In this document: positions 18,241 to 25,307 of the stretch, in pieces
Layout: each line of letters begins with the position of its first letter
How positions within the stretch are numbered: the stretch's first letter is position 1
Source: a virus
Direction: 5' to 3' (one strand)
Length of the DNA stretch: 33,643 bases
Virus record (IMG/VR): IMGVR_UViG_3300010885_049182
Coordinates: 1 to 33,643 of that record
Notes under the pieces: model-generated
Told to the model about the DNA's origin: nothing
Database searches by the model: none
What the model saw: the letters and a program-made list of their open reading frames with translations, nothing else
Position numbers and translations under genes: made by a program

Positions 18241-18297
18241 AAAAAAGAGAATCCTTTTCCTTCTCGCTCAAGTGTGTGCGAGAAGGAAAAGGATTCT
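18241..18297 (-). terminator. Strong intrinsic terminator with 20-bp stem and palindrome in its apex
   Basis: A perfect 20-bp stem pairs 18248-18267 with 18278-18297 (AGAAGGAAAAGGATTC is part of one arm). On the minus strand it is followed by TCTTTTTT (18248-18241), so it reads as a rho-independent terminator behind the 168-residue gene. The apex (18264-18281) is a one-base variant of the 18-mer palindrome, TCGCTCAAGTGTGTGCGA. Confidence 0.8.
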
Positions 18298-18306
18298 TGA
18301 GTAGTC

Positions 18307-18324
18307 TCGCACAAGTGTGTGCGA
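18307..18324. repeat. 18-bp palindromic element, inverse orientation
   Basis: TCGCACAAGTGTGTGCGA, a perfect copy in the opposite centre orientation to 18213-18230. It lies just downstream (minus strand) of the 168-residue gene and before the strong terminator. With those neighbours it makes three copies in about 110 bases. Confidence 0.9.
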
Positions 18325-18353
18325 AGGAGAGTGAAACAGAGACGAAGAAGTGT

Positions 18354-18379
18354 AAACGTGTCTACTAAAACGTGTCTAC
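18354..18379. repeat. 14-bp tandem duplication across a stop codon
   Basis: AAACGTGTCTAC occurs at 18354-18365 and again at 18368-18379, a period of 14 bases. On the minus strand the first unit encodes the last residues VDTF and is followed by the TAG; the second unit is noncoding. Confidence 0.85.
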
Positions 18380-18871
18380 AAGCGGAGGGCAAGCGGCGTC
18401 CTGATACGTGGTAGTGATACCTGTCGCCGCCTGTCCGGTAGTACCCGGCGTAAACGTAGTAGAGACGGCAATCACAACCTTTATGTACCCCAAGAGGCAG
18501 GTTCCCGCCGTGCGAGACGGAAGGTTTGTGCCGTCTGTGTTGGTAGTCACCGTACCTGCCGCATTCAGTGCAGACGGTTGAGTAACCGTGATCGCGCCCG
18601 AAGCGTCGATACAGACCGCATAGAAAACCGTAGCGGTAGTGCTTGCGCCTGTGGTGATAGCGGTAAGACCGCTTCCCCAGGTGATGCTGTCGGTGGTCGC
18701 TTTGGTGTAAAGCAATCCGTTGATAGCGTAGACGACGCCGCCGGAGTTGGTAACCTTGATGGTTCCTGTCGTTGTTCCGGTGGCAAGCGTGGCTTTGGTA
18801 TGGCATCGCGTACCGATAAGGTCGCGCAACACCGCTTCCTTCACGCTGAGGATGGAAATGGCATCAGACAT
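18365..18871 (-). CDS. Minor head/decoration-like virion protein (168 aa)
   Basis: The opening helix (MSDAISILSVKEAVLRDLIGTRCH) is followed by a Thr/Ala/Gly-rich beta region (TTGTIKVTNSGGVVYAINGLLY and TATVFYAVCIDASGAITVTQ). No enzyme motif is present. It lies close behind the capsid gene and is followed by the strong terminator at 18.25 kb. A head decoration or head fibre protein is plausible from composition and position. The ribosome binding site is weak (AGAAAG). Family not recognised with confidence. Confidence 0.7.
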   Translation of the reverse strand: MSDAISILSVKEAVLRDLIGTRCHTKATLATGTTTGTIKVTNSGGVVYAINGLLYTKATTDSITWGSGLTAITTGASTTATVFYAVCIDASGAITVTQPSALNAAGTVTTNTDGTNLPSRTAGTCLLGYIKVVIAVSTTFTPGTTGQAATGITTTYQDAACPPLVDTF

Positions 18872-18888
18872 AATTTATTCTTTCTGAC

Positions 18889-19353
18889 TTAGAGATTCAT
18901 CGGCAAGTTGTTCGATGCGCGATAAATCAAATCGTCCTGGTGAGGGTAGTGCTTCTCGTCGCCGACACGTTGCGGCATGATCTTTCCCGCTTGCAGTAGC
19001 ACAAGGTAGACCGATTCGGGTACTGGCACAAAAACGCCTTTAGGGAATTTCCATGTGTAACCGTTGATAGTCACCTCGCTCATCTGACCGGGCTTTTCTC
19101 CTGCCGCAACCGGGATAAAGATAGGAATCTTATCCTGAGAGTTGATTTGTGAGGCGAATTCATGCGTCTCGCGGATAAAGTCTTTTTCAAGGACTTGACC
19201 TACAGGAGACAGCAAAAGCGGTTCAGAAGTCGCTGCCATAACGCCGGAAGGAGCATACGAACCCGGCAGTGTCTGGTTGGTCGGGGTAGAAGTATGCCGC
19301 TGATCGGAGACAACGCCAAGCGTCGTTTCCAGAGGTTGGTTTCGAGTAGCCAT
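18889..19353 (-). CDS. Virion-associated protein next to capsid gene (154 aa)
   Basis: ATG 19353 (MATRNQPLETTLGVV) is chosen because CAAGGAAC lies just upstream. An in-frame extension to 19428 would translate a terminator hairpin. The first 50 residues are low complexity; then VGQVLEKDFIRETHEFASQI is helical and GYTWKFPKGVFVPVPESVYLVL is a beta-rich segment with Pro-Val-Pro. LLQAGKIMPQRVG closes the fold. It lies right after the major capsid gene, suggesting a head protein, but the family was not recognised. Confidence 0.7.
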   Translation of the reverse strand: MATRNQPLETTLGVVSDQRHTSTPTNQTLPGSYAPSGVMAATSEPLLLSPVGQVLEKDFIRETHEFASQINSQDKIPIFIPVAAGEKPGQMSEVTINGYTWKFPKGVFVPVPESVYLVLLQAGKIMPQRVGDEKHYPHQDDLIYRASNNLPMNL

Positions 19354-19370
19354 AAAGTTCCTTGCAAAAT

Positions 19371-19402
19371 CAAAACGGAGCAGGCCAATAAGGTCTGCTC
19401 CG
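19371..19402 (-). terminator. Terminator-like hairpin behind the capsid gene
   Basis: An 11-bp stem with one mismatch or wobble pairs 19376-19386 with 19392-19402 around a five-base loop. On the minus strand it is followed by TTTTG and then more T-rich sequence. It lies between the major capsid gene and the 154-residue gene. Partial termination here would raise capsid over downstream transcripts. Confidence 0.6.
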
Positions 19403-19421
19403 CCTGTACTTGGGTTATTGT

Positions 19422-19462
19422 CTCGCACAAGTATCGCACAAGTGTGTGCGAGGTGCGCGATA
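19422..19462. repeat. Composite palindromic element behind the capsid gene
   Basis: It contains the 18-mer TCGCACAAGTGTGTGCGA at 19434-19451. About 40 bp match the composite element at 16.66-16.70 kb with one change (GGTGCGCG against GGTGTGCG). An outer pairing TATCGC with GCGATA is also possible. It lies immediately downstream of the capsid stop and upstream (in + coordinates below) of the terminator-like hairpin. Confidence 0.9.
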
Positions 19463-19469
19463 GGAAGGG

Positions 19470-20408
19470 TTAGGAACCAACCGCGCTTTCAAACCGCAGG
19501 AGGAATGTGTCATTGAGAATGACAGCGGCGTAGGACGCCTTCCAACCCGAAGTCTGCCGTTGGTTGAGGGGGTCGGAGGTTCCGCCGGAGGCAGAACCCT
19601 TGTAGATAAACTGCAAGCCGAGGCTTTCGATATCTACTTGTCCGGTAGCGTCTCGCCCCATAATCAGGGTCGAGTAAACATCAATGGACGATGCGCCCGC
19701 GCCCGTGAACACCTTCGCGTTGCTCGATTCAAAGAACTTGATTGAGTACAGGTCGATGACCTTGCCGCGATAGATGTTGTCAGGGTCGGAATACTGACCG
19801 ATAGCGACATAGTTGGACGTTCCCTGAAGGTCGAAAACGACGTTCGGGTGAATGACCGCAACATAGCAGGAAGTGCCGCCGACATTGATCATCGGGACAT
19901 TGTTCGATGCCATCTGGCGTCGGATTCGACGCGCCTCGGTATCGTTGAACGTGTCCGTAGAAGCGACAGACGAGCGACCAGCGCGGTTAGCGGCGTATCG
20001 CACGTTGGAACCTGCGTTAAATGCCGTCTGCGCGATAGTATCCAGAGTCTCCCCGGCGTTCTGCCCTAAGAGTTCCGTCGCCGAATCAAGGATCGGGTCG
20101 ATGGAAGCGACCGTCACAACATCGGAGAACAGGAAGTACGAACCGTACTGCGCTACCGTCGCCGAAATATTGACCTGCACCATCGCGGTTTCGTTGGGAG
20201 TGACACCTTCCGACAAAGCGGTAGTTGCCGCAGACAGTTTGGTGAACCGTCGCCAGTTGACCGTCTTGCCCATGCCGCCAGGGATAACGCCCTTCTGCGA
20301 GTAGAGCGTGTGAACCAATGCCGGACGAGCGAAATACAACAGGTTCTTGTTGTAGTGCTGCCGGACTTCAGCGGCGATACCCGCTGAACCAGTAGTTGTA
20401 ATTGCCAT
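19470..20408 (-). CDS. Major capsid protein, N4-gp56-type (312 aa)
   Basis: RRFTKLSAATTALSEG at residues 53-68, followed by the strand YGSYFLFSD at 88-96, matches the N4-gp56 family of HK97-fold capsid proteins, in which a strand with ALSEGVTP leads into a beta hairpin. The central region has CYVAVIHPNVVFDLQG, a typical capsid segment before the P-loop-like domain, and the end is QTSGWKASYAAVILNDTFLLRF. Length is within the usual range. Scaffold and portal lie directly upstream. The leader GGAAAAGGAATCACAAA is a strong translation site. A palindromic element and a terminator-like hairpin follow. The first 20 residues recur in a fragment at 21.8 kb. Confidence 0.9.
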   Translation of the reverse strand: MAITTTGSAGIAAEVRQHYNKNLLYFARPALVHTLYSQKGVIPGGMGKTVNWRRFTKLSAATTALSEGVTPNETAMVQVNISATVAQYGSYFLFSDVVTVASIDPILDSATELLGQNAGETLDTIAQTAFNAGSNVRYAANRAGRSSVASTDTFNDTEARRIRRQMASNNVPMINVGGTSCYVAVIHPNVVFDLQGTSNYVAIGQYSDPDNIYRGKVIDLYSIKFFESSNAKVFTGAGASSIDVYSTLIMGRDATGQVDIESLGLQFIYKGSASGGTSDPLNQRQTSGWKASYAAVILNDTFLLRFESAVGS

Positions 20409-20454
20409 TTTGTGATTCCTTTTCCACCTGTTTTAAAGGCGAGTGAAATTGAAT

Positions 20455-21381
20455 TTACCGAGAGAATCCGCGACGGGTTTCTTCAAGGTAGACTCGGTAG
20501 GCATCGGGGTCGCGCAACGGGTCGGGGCTTGCCTTACCGCTTGCAGAAGGTTCCGTCCTACCTCCCCGTTCATCGCGGGGCAGTTTCTTGACTTTTGCTA
20601 CATCTGCCACCGCACGGTTTGCGGCGACTCGCTCTTTTGTAGCAACAGAAGCGTTGGCGCTGTCGAAGCGCCGTTGCATCAAGGCGAGGTTCTGCTCCAA
20701 AAGGTTTGCATCCATGCCTTGAGCAAGCGCGTTCTTGGCAAACGCTTTATCCGCATCGCCCATGAAGGTGAACTGCTTGGCGATATGCCCTATATAAGCA
20801 TCCGCTTTGCGTTCCCATTGGGCGTTATATTGCTCTTGCTGGACGGGGGCGAGTTCGGCGATCTGGTCGAAGACCGGACCTAAAAACTCTTTCATCGCAT
20901 CGGCGGCTTCATCGGAGATATAGCCATTCTCCAATTGGTTCTGAGTAAATTGCTCTAATGCCGTCCGATTCTCCGCCCGTTTTTGGTCAACGAGTTGGGT
21001 GCGTTCCCATTCCCTCCGGGCTTCGGCTTGTTCCCTTTCCTGCGCCTCAAGCGCCGAAAGCAAAGAACCGCCGTCCTCGTACTGCGCCTCCACCTTTTCA
21101 ATCAAAGGTCGCCATTTGGCATAGCGGTCATTGACCTGTTGGAAACGCTCGTAAGGAATGTACTTGGGGGTATTGCCCTCTCCGCTGCCTTCTCCCGATT
21201 GAAAACTTTCCCCGTCCTCCTCATTAACGACTGCGGAGGTATCGTCAAGGTCGTCGCCACCTGAGACATCGGTATCGCTATCATCGGTAAATTCGCCGAA
21301 AGATTCGTTCTCGGCTCCGTCGAACGCGGGCGGCGCATCCGATTCGTTTAACGCCCCTTGTGATTCGATTTCTTCTTCCAT
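20455..21381 (-). CDS. Capsid scaffold protein (308 aa)
   Basis: The first 70 residues are strongly acidic (Asp/Glu/Ser/Gly). YIPYERFQQVNDRYAKWRP follows, a typical start for phage scaffolds. Long charged helices rich in Gln and Glu follow (about 85-270), and the basic end (ETRRGFSR) fits a capsid-binding helix. It lies between portal and capsid genes, the usual place. ATG 21381 is within a short hairpin, and AAGGA lies 14 bases upstream, so initiation may be controlled. Confidence 0.85.
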   Translation of the reverse strand: MEEEIESQGALNESDAPPAFDGAENESFGEFTDDSDTDVSGGDDLDDTSAVVNEEDGESFQSGEGSGEGNTPKYIPYERFQQVNDRYAKWRPLIEKVEAQYEDGGSLLSALEAQEREQAEARREWERTQLVDQKRAENRTALEQFTQNQLENGYISDEAADAMKEFLGPVFDQIAELAPVQQEQYNAQWERKADAYIGHIAKQFTFMGDADKAFAKNALAQGMDANLLEQNLALMQRRFDSANASVATKERVAANRAVADVAKVKKLPRDERGGRTEPSASGKASPDPLRDPDAYRVYLEETRRGFSR

Positions 21382-21410
21382 GAAATGGAATAAATTCCTT
21401 AATTGGAAAT

Positions 21411-21440
21411 AAAAAAGACCGAATGGGTTTCCATTCGGTC
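21411..21440 (-). terminator. Intrinsic terminator between small basic gene and scaffold
   Basis: GACCGAATGG at 21417-21426 pairs perfectly with CCATTCGGTC at 21431-21440. On the minus strand it is followed by six T residues (21416-21411) and then ATTTCC. A strong rho-independent terminator placed before the scaffold and capsid genes implies partial read-through or a separate downstream promoter. Confidence 0.8.
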
Positions 21441-21477
21441 TATGTCATTCAAAGTTAATTATACTGACAAGTATAAT

Positions 21478-21762
21478 TTAGTAGTTCTTGCCGCCCCTCA
21501 TCTTTTCGATGGTAGCGTGTCCCATTGGAGTAGCATGGGCAGAGGTCGTTGCCGAATGCGGCGTCATAGAACCGCCCGCCATGTAGCCAGAACCAACCGA
21601 TTTGGAAGAAGGATTGCTGGCAGGCTTGCTGGCAGGTTTCATCGCCGCTTTTGCCGCAGGTTTCATTGCCGCTTTCGCCATCATCTTCATCATGCCCATC
21701 TTATCCATCTTCTTGTCCATAGGAGAATTTTCGTAACTCCCCATGCCCATTTTCTTTGCCAT
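21478..21762 (-). CDS. Small Met/Lys/Ala-rich basic protein (94 aa)
   Basis: ATG 21762 is chosen because AAAGGGAACACA directly precedes it. A longer frame from TTG 21837 exists, but its first 20 codons resemble the start of the capsid gene. The protein is basic and repetitive: MGMMKMMAKAAMKPAAKAAM, then PASKPASNPSSK, ending in a Gly/Ser/Thr/His-rich tail. Lys/Ala-rich tails of this kind often bind DNA, but no family is recognised. It lies between portal and scaffold and is followed by an intrinsic terminator. Confidence 0.65.
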   Translation of the reverse strand: MAKKMGMGSYENSPMDKKMDKMGMMKMMAKAAMKPAAKAAMKPASKPASNPSSKSVGSGYMAGGSMTPHSATTSAHATPMGHATIEKMRGGKNY

Positions 21763-21777
21763 TGTGTTCCCTTTCAT

Positions 21778-21837
21778 TTTGTACGTTTGTCGTGATTCGG
21801 GTTTTATACCCGTTGATTCCGTTGTTGTGATTGCCAA
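21778..21837 (-). repeat. Diverged copy of the capsid gene start
   Basis: The 20 codons after TTG 21837 encode MAITTTESTGIKPESRQTYK. The capsid protein begins MAITTTGSAGIAAEVRQHYN. Thirteen of the first 19 residues are identical and the DNA aligns without gaps over 60 bases. It lies directly after the portal stop, before the true start of the small basic gene. It is either a translated leader of that gene or a relic of a capsid duplication. Confidence 0.7.
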
Positions 21838-21839
21838 AG

Positions 21840-24395
21840 CTATTCGCTCTCCGTATTGCCGAGGCGTTTCTGCGCCGCTTTCGCTTCCTGTCGTATCGCG
21901 TCCATCCGCGCCTGTTCAATCGCCCTCGCACGGTCATGGGCGTACCCTGCGCCTTGCGTATGGGCGTCCGTCATCGCCTTGAGTTGCATTTGCTCTACCT
22001 CTAATTCGTGACGGTTGCGGTCTATCTCCATCTGCGCTTGCGCTTCGGTCTGCGCCTTAGATGCCTGAGACTGCGCCTCCGAAGACGCTTTGAGTTTTTG
22101 CAGTTCGGCGTCGAGTTGCGCCTTTGTCTGAGCGGTCTGCGACTGTATCTGCGCTTGCATGGTCTTAGCCTGGATATCGCCTTGCGTCTTTTGTTCCTGC
22201 ACCGATTGCGCCTGACTTGCCATTTGCGCCTGTTGCGCGTCCTGACGATCCTGAATCAATTGCAATGCCGCGATAAGGTCGTCTGTCAGCTTGTCGGGCG
22301 CTTCCATGTCCATCATCTGCAACGTTGCAATGGTCGTAGGAATGGCTTCAGGTATAAACATCCCCGCCTTCGCCATGTCAAGCACCATCTGTATCCGTTG
22401 CGCCGGAGTCTTGCTGGAAGAAACGCCGACTTCAATCTTGATTCGCCCTTCGGCAAACCTCTGAAAATTGAATACCTGCGTCCTCGCCTTGTCGTAAGGG
22501 TTATCTTCCTCATCCTGCGGCATACCCGCTTGCATACCGGGCATACCCGCTTCCATTGCTTCGGGAGGAGGAGCCATACCCGGAGGAGGAGGAGCCATAC
22601 CGGGCATACCCGGAGGAGGAGGCGCGTTCTGCCCTGCGCCCATAGGAGCGTTCTGCATCATCGCTTGCAACACTTCAGGAGGCATCTGAGGCGTTTGCGC
22701 CGCTTTCATCAATGCCTTCTTCAACAATCCGCTGTCGTCTGTGTCCTTGACATACAGCAGTCTGTCGGTGTGATACCCGGCGCGAGTGATACCAAGCACG
22801 ATATGCGCGAAATCCTCCAGAAACGCTTTCCAGAAATGCCCTGAGATGGTAGCCGTACTGCTACTGGCTTCCTGCAAACTCTGAATCGTTGCGCCCGAAG
22901 CCCCGGCAAACGGTTCACGTCCCATATCGACGCCCTGAACCTCGCTCATTTCGGCGAAGTCCTGATCGAATATCCGTATGGCTTCGATCAAAGAGCGATC
23001 CAAAGGCGGCGTCTGCACAAAAAACGGTTCTCTACCGCCGTTCAGAGACACACCATCATAAACAACCATCTCATCACGCTCACCCGAAGTCAGCGCCGTC
23101 GGCTTGACATTGGATGCGCTATCGACAAACCATTTGCCATCCCCTTTGCGGATATGCTCGCTCACTTTGGAGATAACGCGGTTCCTGGAGCGCTGTACCT
23201 CTATCAAAGGTGAAATGGCATTATCACCCCAAAACGAGTCTATAGCCCCCTCAAACGGGCAGCAGTGAACCGGAAACAGGTATCGGTTGGCTATGGTTGG
23301 ATGCTTGAGGTCGGGGTACGGGAAAACAGACGGTTCCTGTAATATCACTCCCCCCGCCATCATGACGAATCTGCCTTCAGGGTAATCGTCTGATGGTTGC
23401 TCGTACATTACGTGTTCCGTCGCCGTCTTGCCCTTGTTGCGGCTCAGGTTACGCCCCGAATCAGAAACATTCTCCAACAAGTCGATATCGTTATCAACCG
23501 CGCTATTGCTGTCGGGCGTCACCATCTTGCCCCGGTCACCGAACCTGCGTACAAAATACGACAACGGGCGACGGCGCGAGATAATCACCCATTCACACTC
23601 GTCTCTGAGATCGAGTCCTTTGGGATCAGGGGAAACGTGCGCGGCAGTCAGTAGCACCGAGTTCAGTTCGCCGAGTTTAACATCCTCAACCGATTCCAAT
23701 TGCGCGTTATCGTCCAGTATAGGAAACGGGACAACCGTCTCCGCATCGAACCAGACATAGTGAAAAACCGGACCGTACACAACGCGCATGATTCGCGCCT
23801 GTAACCATTTGCGCTCAAGGTCAAGGACTTCTTCCAAATGCCCCAACACGGCGCGAGACTGCTTTGCAACATCCCTGTCAATAGACAATGGCGTCAGGGG
23901 CGATACCTGTATGTCTGACTTGGTAGCAAGCTCCCTTGCAATGTGCTTTCGTGCGGCATTGCGGATTTTGTTGTGCGTAGCATAGACGCGAGATCGGTTT
24001 TTGAGGTCGCGCATATCCTTATACCGACCATCCTCGCCGTATTGCCCCCATTGGTTCCCCTTGTAAAACGACAATGCGTCCTTATACCGAACAAGGTGAG
24101 GTCGTTTCGCATCAGACGATTCCCTCAACCTCGCTTGCATTAGAGAGACAAGCGCCTTCTCCTTGTCCGTCATCGCTACGCCCGCAGGTAGGTTTGCCGA
24201 ATCGCCGTTATTACCAATGTTAGCCGTCGTCGTCAGAGGCTCACTGTCAGCATCTTCCCTCCCGCTTTTAGCCGCAGAGAGAGGCTTTGGCGCAGGAGGA
24301 GGAGGAGGTACAGACGGTACAGACGGTACAGGTTGACGACGAAACAACCCCGCCGCATCAAACGGTTTAAGTTTTGGCAGGGCAGGCATTCTCAT
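21840..24395 (-). CDS. Portal protein, P22-like (851 aa)
   Basis: The dodecameric ring through which DNA enters the head. After a Pro-rich first 55 residues comes ALVSLMQARLRESSDAKRP and HLVRYKDALSFYKGNQW, the portal clip/wing start, then YATHNKIRNAARKHIARELA, typical of P22-like portals. EAIRIFDQDFAEMSEVQGVD and GATIQSLQEASSS are conserved core segments. A Met/Pro/Gly-rich insertion (PPPPGMPGM type) lies at about 580-630. The last 150 residues are a Gln/Ala-rich coiled coil, as in the barrel of P22 portal. GGAG lies about eight bases before ATG 24395. It lies between the terminase genes and the scaffold gene. Confidence 0.9.
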   Translation of the reverse strand: MRMPALPKLKPFDAAGLFRRQPVPSVPSVPPPPPAPKPLSAAKSGREDADSEPLTTTANIGNNGDSANLPAGVAMTDKEKALVSLMQARLRESSDAKRPHLVRYKDALSFYKGNQWGQYGEDGRYKDMRDLKNRSRVYATHNKIRNAARKHIARELATKSDIQVSPLTPLSIDRDVAKQSRAVLGHLEEVLDLERKWLQARIMRVVYGPVFHYVWFDAETVVPFPILDDNAQLESVEDVKLGELNSVLLTAAHVSPDPKGLDLRDECEWVIISRRRPLSYFVRRFGDRGKMVTPDSNSAVDNDIDLLENVSDSGRNLSRNKGKTATEHVMYEQPSDDYPEGRFVMMAGGVILQEPSVFPYPDLKHPTIANRYLFPVHCCPFEGAIDSFWGDNAISPLIEVQRSRNRVISKVSEHIRKGDGKWFVDSASNVKPTALTSGERDEMVVYDGVSLNGGREPFFVQTPPLDRSLIEAIRIFDQDFAEMSEVQGVDMGREPFAGASGATIQSLQEASSSTATISGHFWKAFLEDFAHIVLGITRAGYHTDRLLYVKDTDDSGLLKKALMKAAQTPQMPPEVLQAMMQNAPMGAGQNAPPPPGMPGMAPPPPGMAPPPEAMEAGMPGMQAGMPQDEEDNPYDKARTQVFNFQRFAEGRIKIEVGVSSSKTPAQRIQMVLDMAKAGMFIPEAIPTTIATLQMMDMEAPDKLTDDLIAALQLIQDRQDAQQAQMASQAQSVQEQKTQGDIQAKTMQAQIQSQTAQTKAQLDAELQKLKASSEAQSQASKAQTEAQAQMEIDRNRHELEVEQMQLKAMTDAHTQGAGYAHDRARAIEQARMDAIRQEAKAAQKRLGNTESE

Positions 24396-24402
24396 CGTGT
24401 TA

Positions 24403-24446
24403 CTCCAACCATTCCTATTCCAACCATTCCTATTCCAACCATTCCG
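24403..24446. repeat. 15-bp tandem repeat, three units, across a stop codon
   Basis: Three head-to-tail units of TTCCAACCATTCCTA, with one differing base at the start of the first unit and the third incomplete. Read on the minus strand, each unit encodes EWLE and a stop; only the first is used by the 98-residue gene. The last unit carries GGAG, the ribosome binding site of the portal gene. Confidence 0.9.
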
Positions 24447-24726
24447 GCTCTTGCTGTCTCAGTCCTGGCGTTCGTGCGGCAAGCGAGATAACGGGCGTAT
24501 CGGCATCAGGGTCTGACCATTGCGGAGCGCCATATTCGATTCCCTGCTCCGGTTCCGACGCTACAGGCTCAATCGGTCGCCTGACAGGTTTCTGCGCCTG
24601 TGCGGGGCGTACAACAGGCATAAAACGCCATGCCAGAGCGATTGCCACCAATGCAAGACAGAGCGCAATGCACGAAAAGCACAAGGCGATGACGGCAAGA
24701 ATTTCACAGGTATGTGAAATGGTCAC
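24430..24726 (-). CDS. Small single-pass membrane protein (98 aa)
   Basis: A GTG start at 24726 overlaps the TAG of the preceding gene by one base (TAGTG), so translation is probably coupled. Residues about 8-33 (ILAVIALCFSCIALCLALVAIALAW) form one long hydrophobic helix. The rest is Pro-rich and charged, ending EPEWLE. A 20-bp palindrome of eight-base arms (24701-24720) overlaps codons 3-9. A membrane role in lysis is possible, yet the place between terminase and portal is unusual for that. Family not recognised. Confidence 0.65.
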   Translation of the reverse strand: MTISHTCEILAVIALCFSCIALCLALVAIALAWRFMPVVRPAQAQKPVRRPIEPVASEPEQGIEYGAPQWSDPDADTPVISLAARTPGLRQQEPEWLE

Positions 24727-25301
24727 TACTTGAACCTACCTTCGCTGATATGGTCGCATATGATGGCAGGATGCAGACTGCACAGGTTGTCAAACTCCCG
24801 TTTGCCGAACCGATGCAGAAGCCTCGCCTTGTCAATCCGCTTGGCGAAACGATGGATCAGGGCAGGATTCGCCATCTCCCCGTACCTGTCTACAAACGCC
24901 CGTCTCAGTTGCCCCTGATGGAACCCTTCGGGCGCGTTTGCCGGGTAAATACCTGTCGTCGTCGTATGCTCCATGATGTAAAGCAGAGGTATTGTAGAAT
25001 CGGCAGAGACAGAACCCGTCAGCAGTTGCGCGTGTGTTACGTCCTCTTTGAGGTTCCGCGCCTCGACCAGACGCATCAGGTAATGCAGGAGAAGCGCAAC
25101 GTCGGTCAAGTTATGGAAATGGTCGCGTGTTGCCGCTTCCGGTGCGTTCAGAACAGGCAAAACAAAAGGGAGCAAGCTGTCTACTTGCTCCCTCTGTGTC
25201 AATGCCGCAAACGATGGTTGCAGTTGCCTGACTATCGCCTCCATGTCGGGAGGAATGTCGGACGGTGTGATTATTGGGTTTCCCCTGTGGTCAAGAATCA
25301 T
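24726..25301 (-). CDS. Uncharacterised protein after large terminase (191 aa)
   Basis: It starts six bases after the large terminase stop and ends in a one-base overlap with the membrane protein gene. The first 110 residues are helical with VLPVLNAPEAATRDHFHNLT and ALLLHYLMRLVEARN. The C-terminal part is basic (FAKRIDKARLLHRFGKREF). No known motif is seen and no ribosome binding site stands out, so translation may depend on the terminase gene. The location suggests a packaging or portal-associated role. Confidence 0.65.
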   Translation of the reverse strand: MILDHRGNPIITPSDIPPDMEAIVRQLQPSFAALTQREQVDSLLPFVLPVLNAPEAATRDHFHNLTDVALLLHYLMRLVEARNLKEDVTHAQLLTGSVSADSTIPLLYIMEHTTTTGIYPANAPEGFHQGQLRRAFVDRYGEMANPALIHRFAKRIDKARLLHRFGKREFDNLCSLHPAIICDHISEGRFK

Positions 25302-25307
25302 AGTCAG

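Noticed and set aside
19354-19428. N-terminal extension of the 154-residue gene.
   Set aside because: It would translate a terminator hairpin and lacks a ribosome binding site, whereas AAGGAA precedes ATG 19353.
16652-19462. CRISPR array, considered because of repeated palindromes.
   Set aside because: Copies are not regularly spaced, there are no unique spacers of equal length, and no cas genes are present.
21440-21478. A promoter on the minus strand around TTGTCA and TATAAT before the scaffold gene.
   Set aside because: The TATAAT overlaps rather than follows TTGTCA at 17 bases, and the position upstream of a terminator makes no sense.
22008-22844. A 278-residue Arg/Leu/His-rich plus-strand frame.
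   Set aside because: It is the antisense of the Gln/Ala-rich portal tail; such composition arises from the complementary codons.
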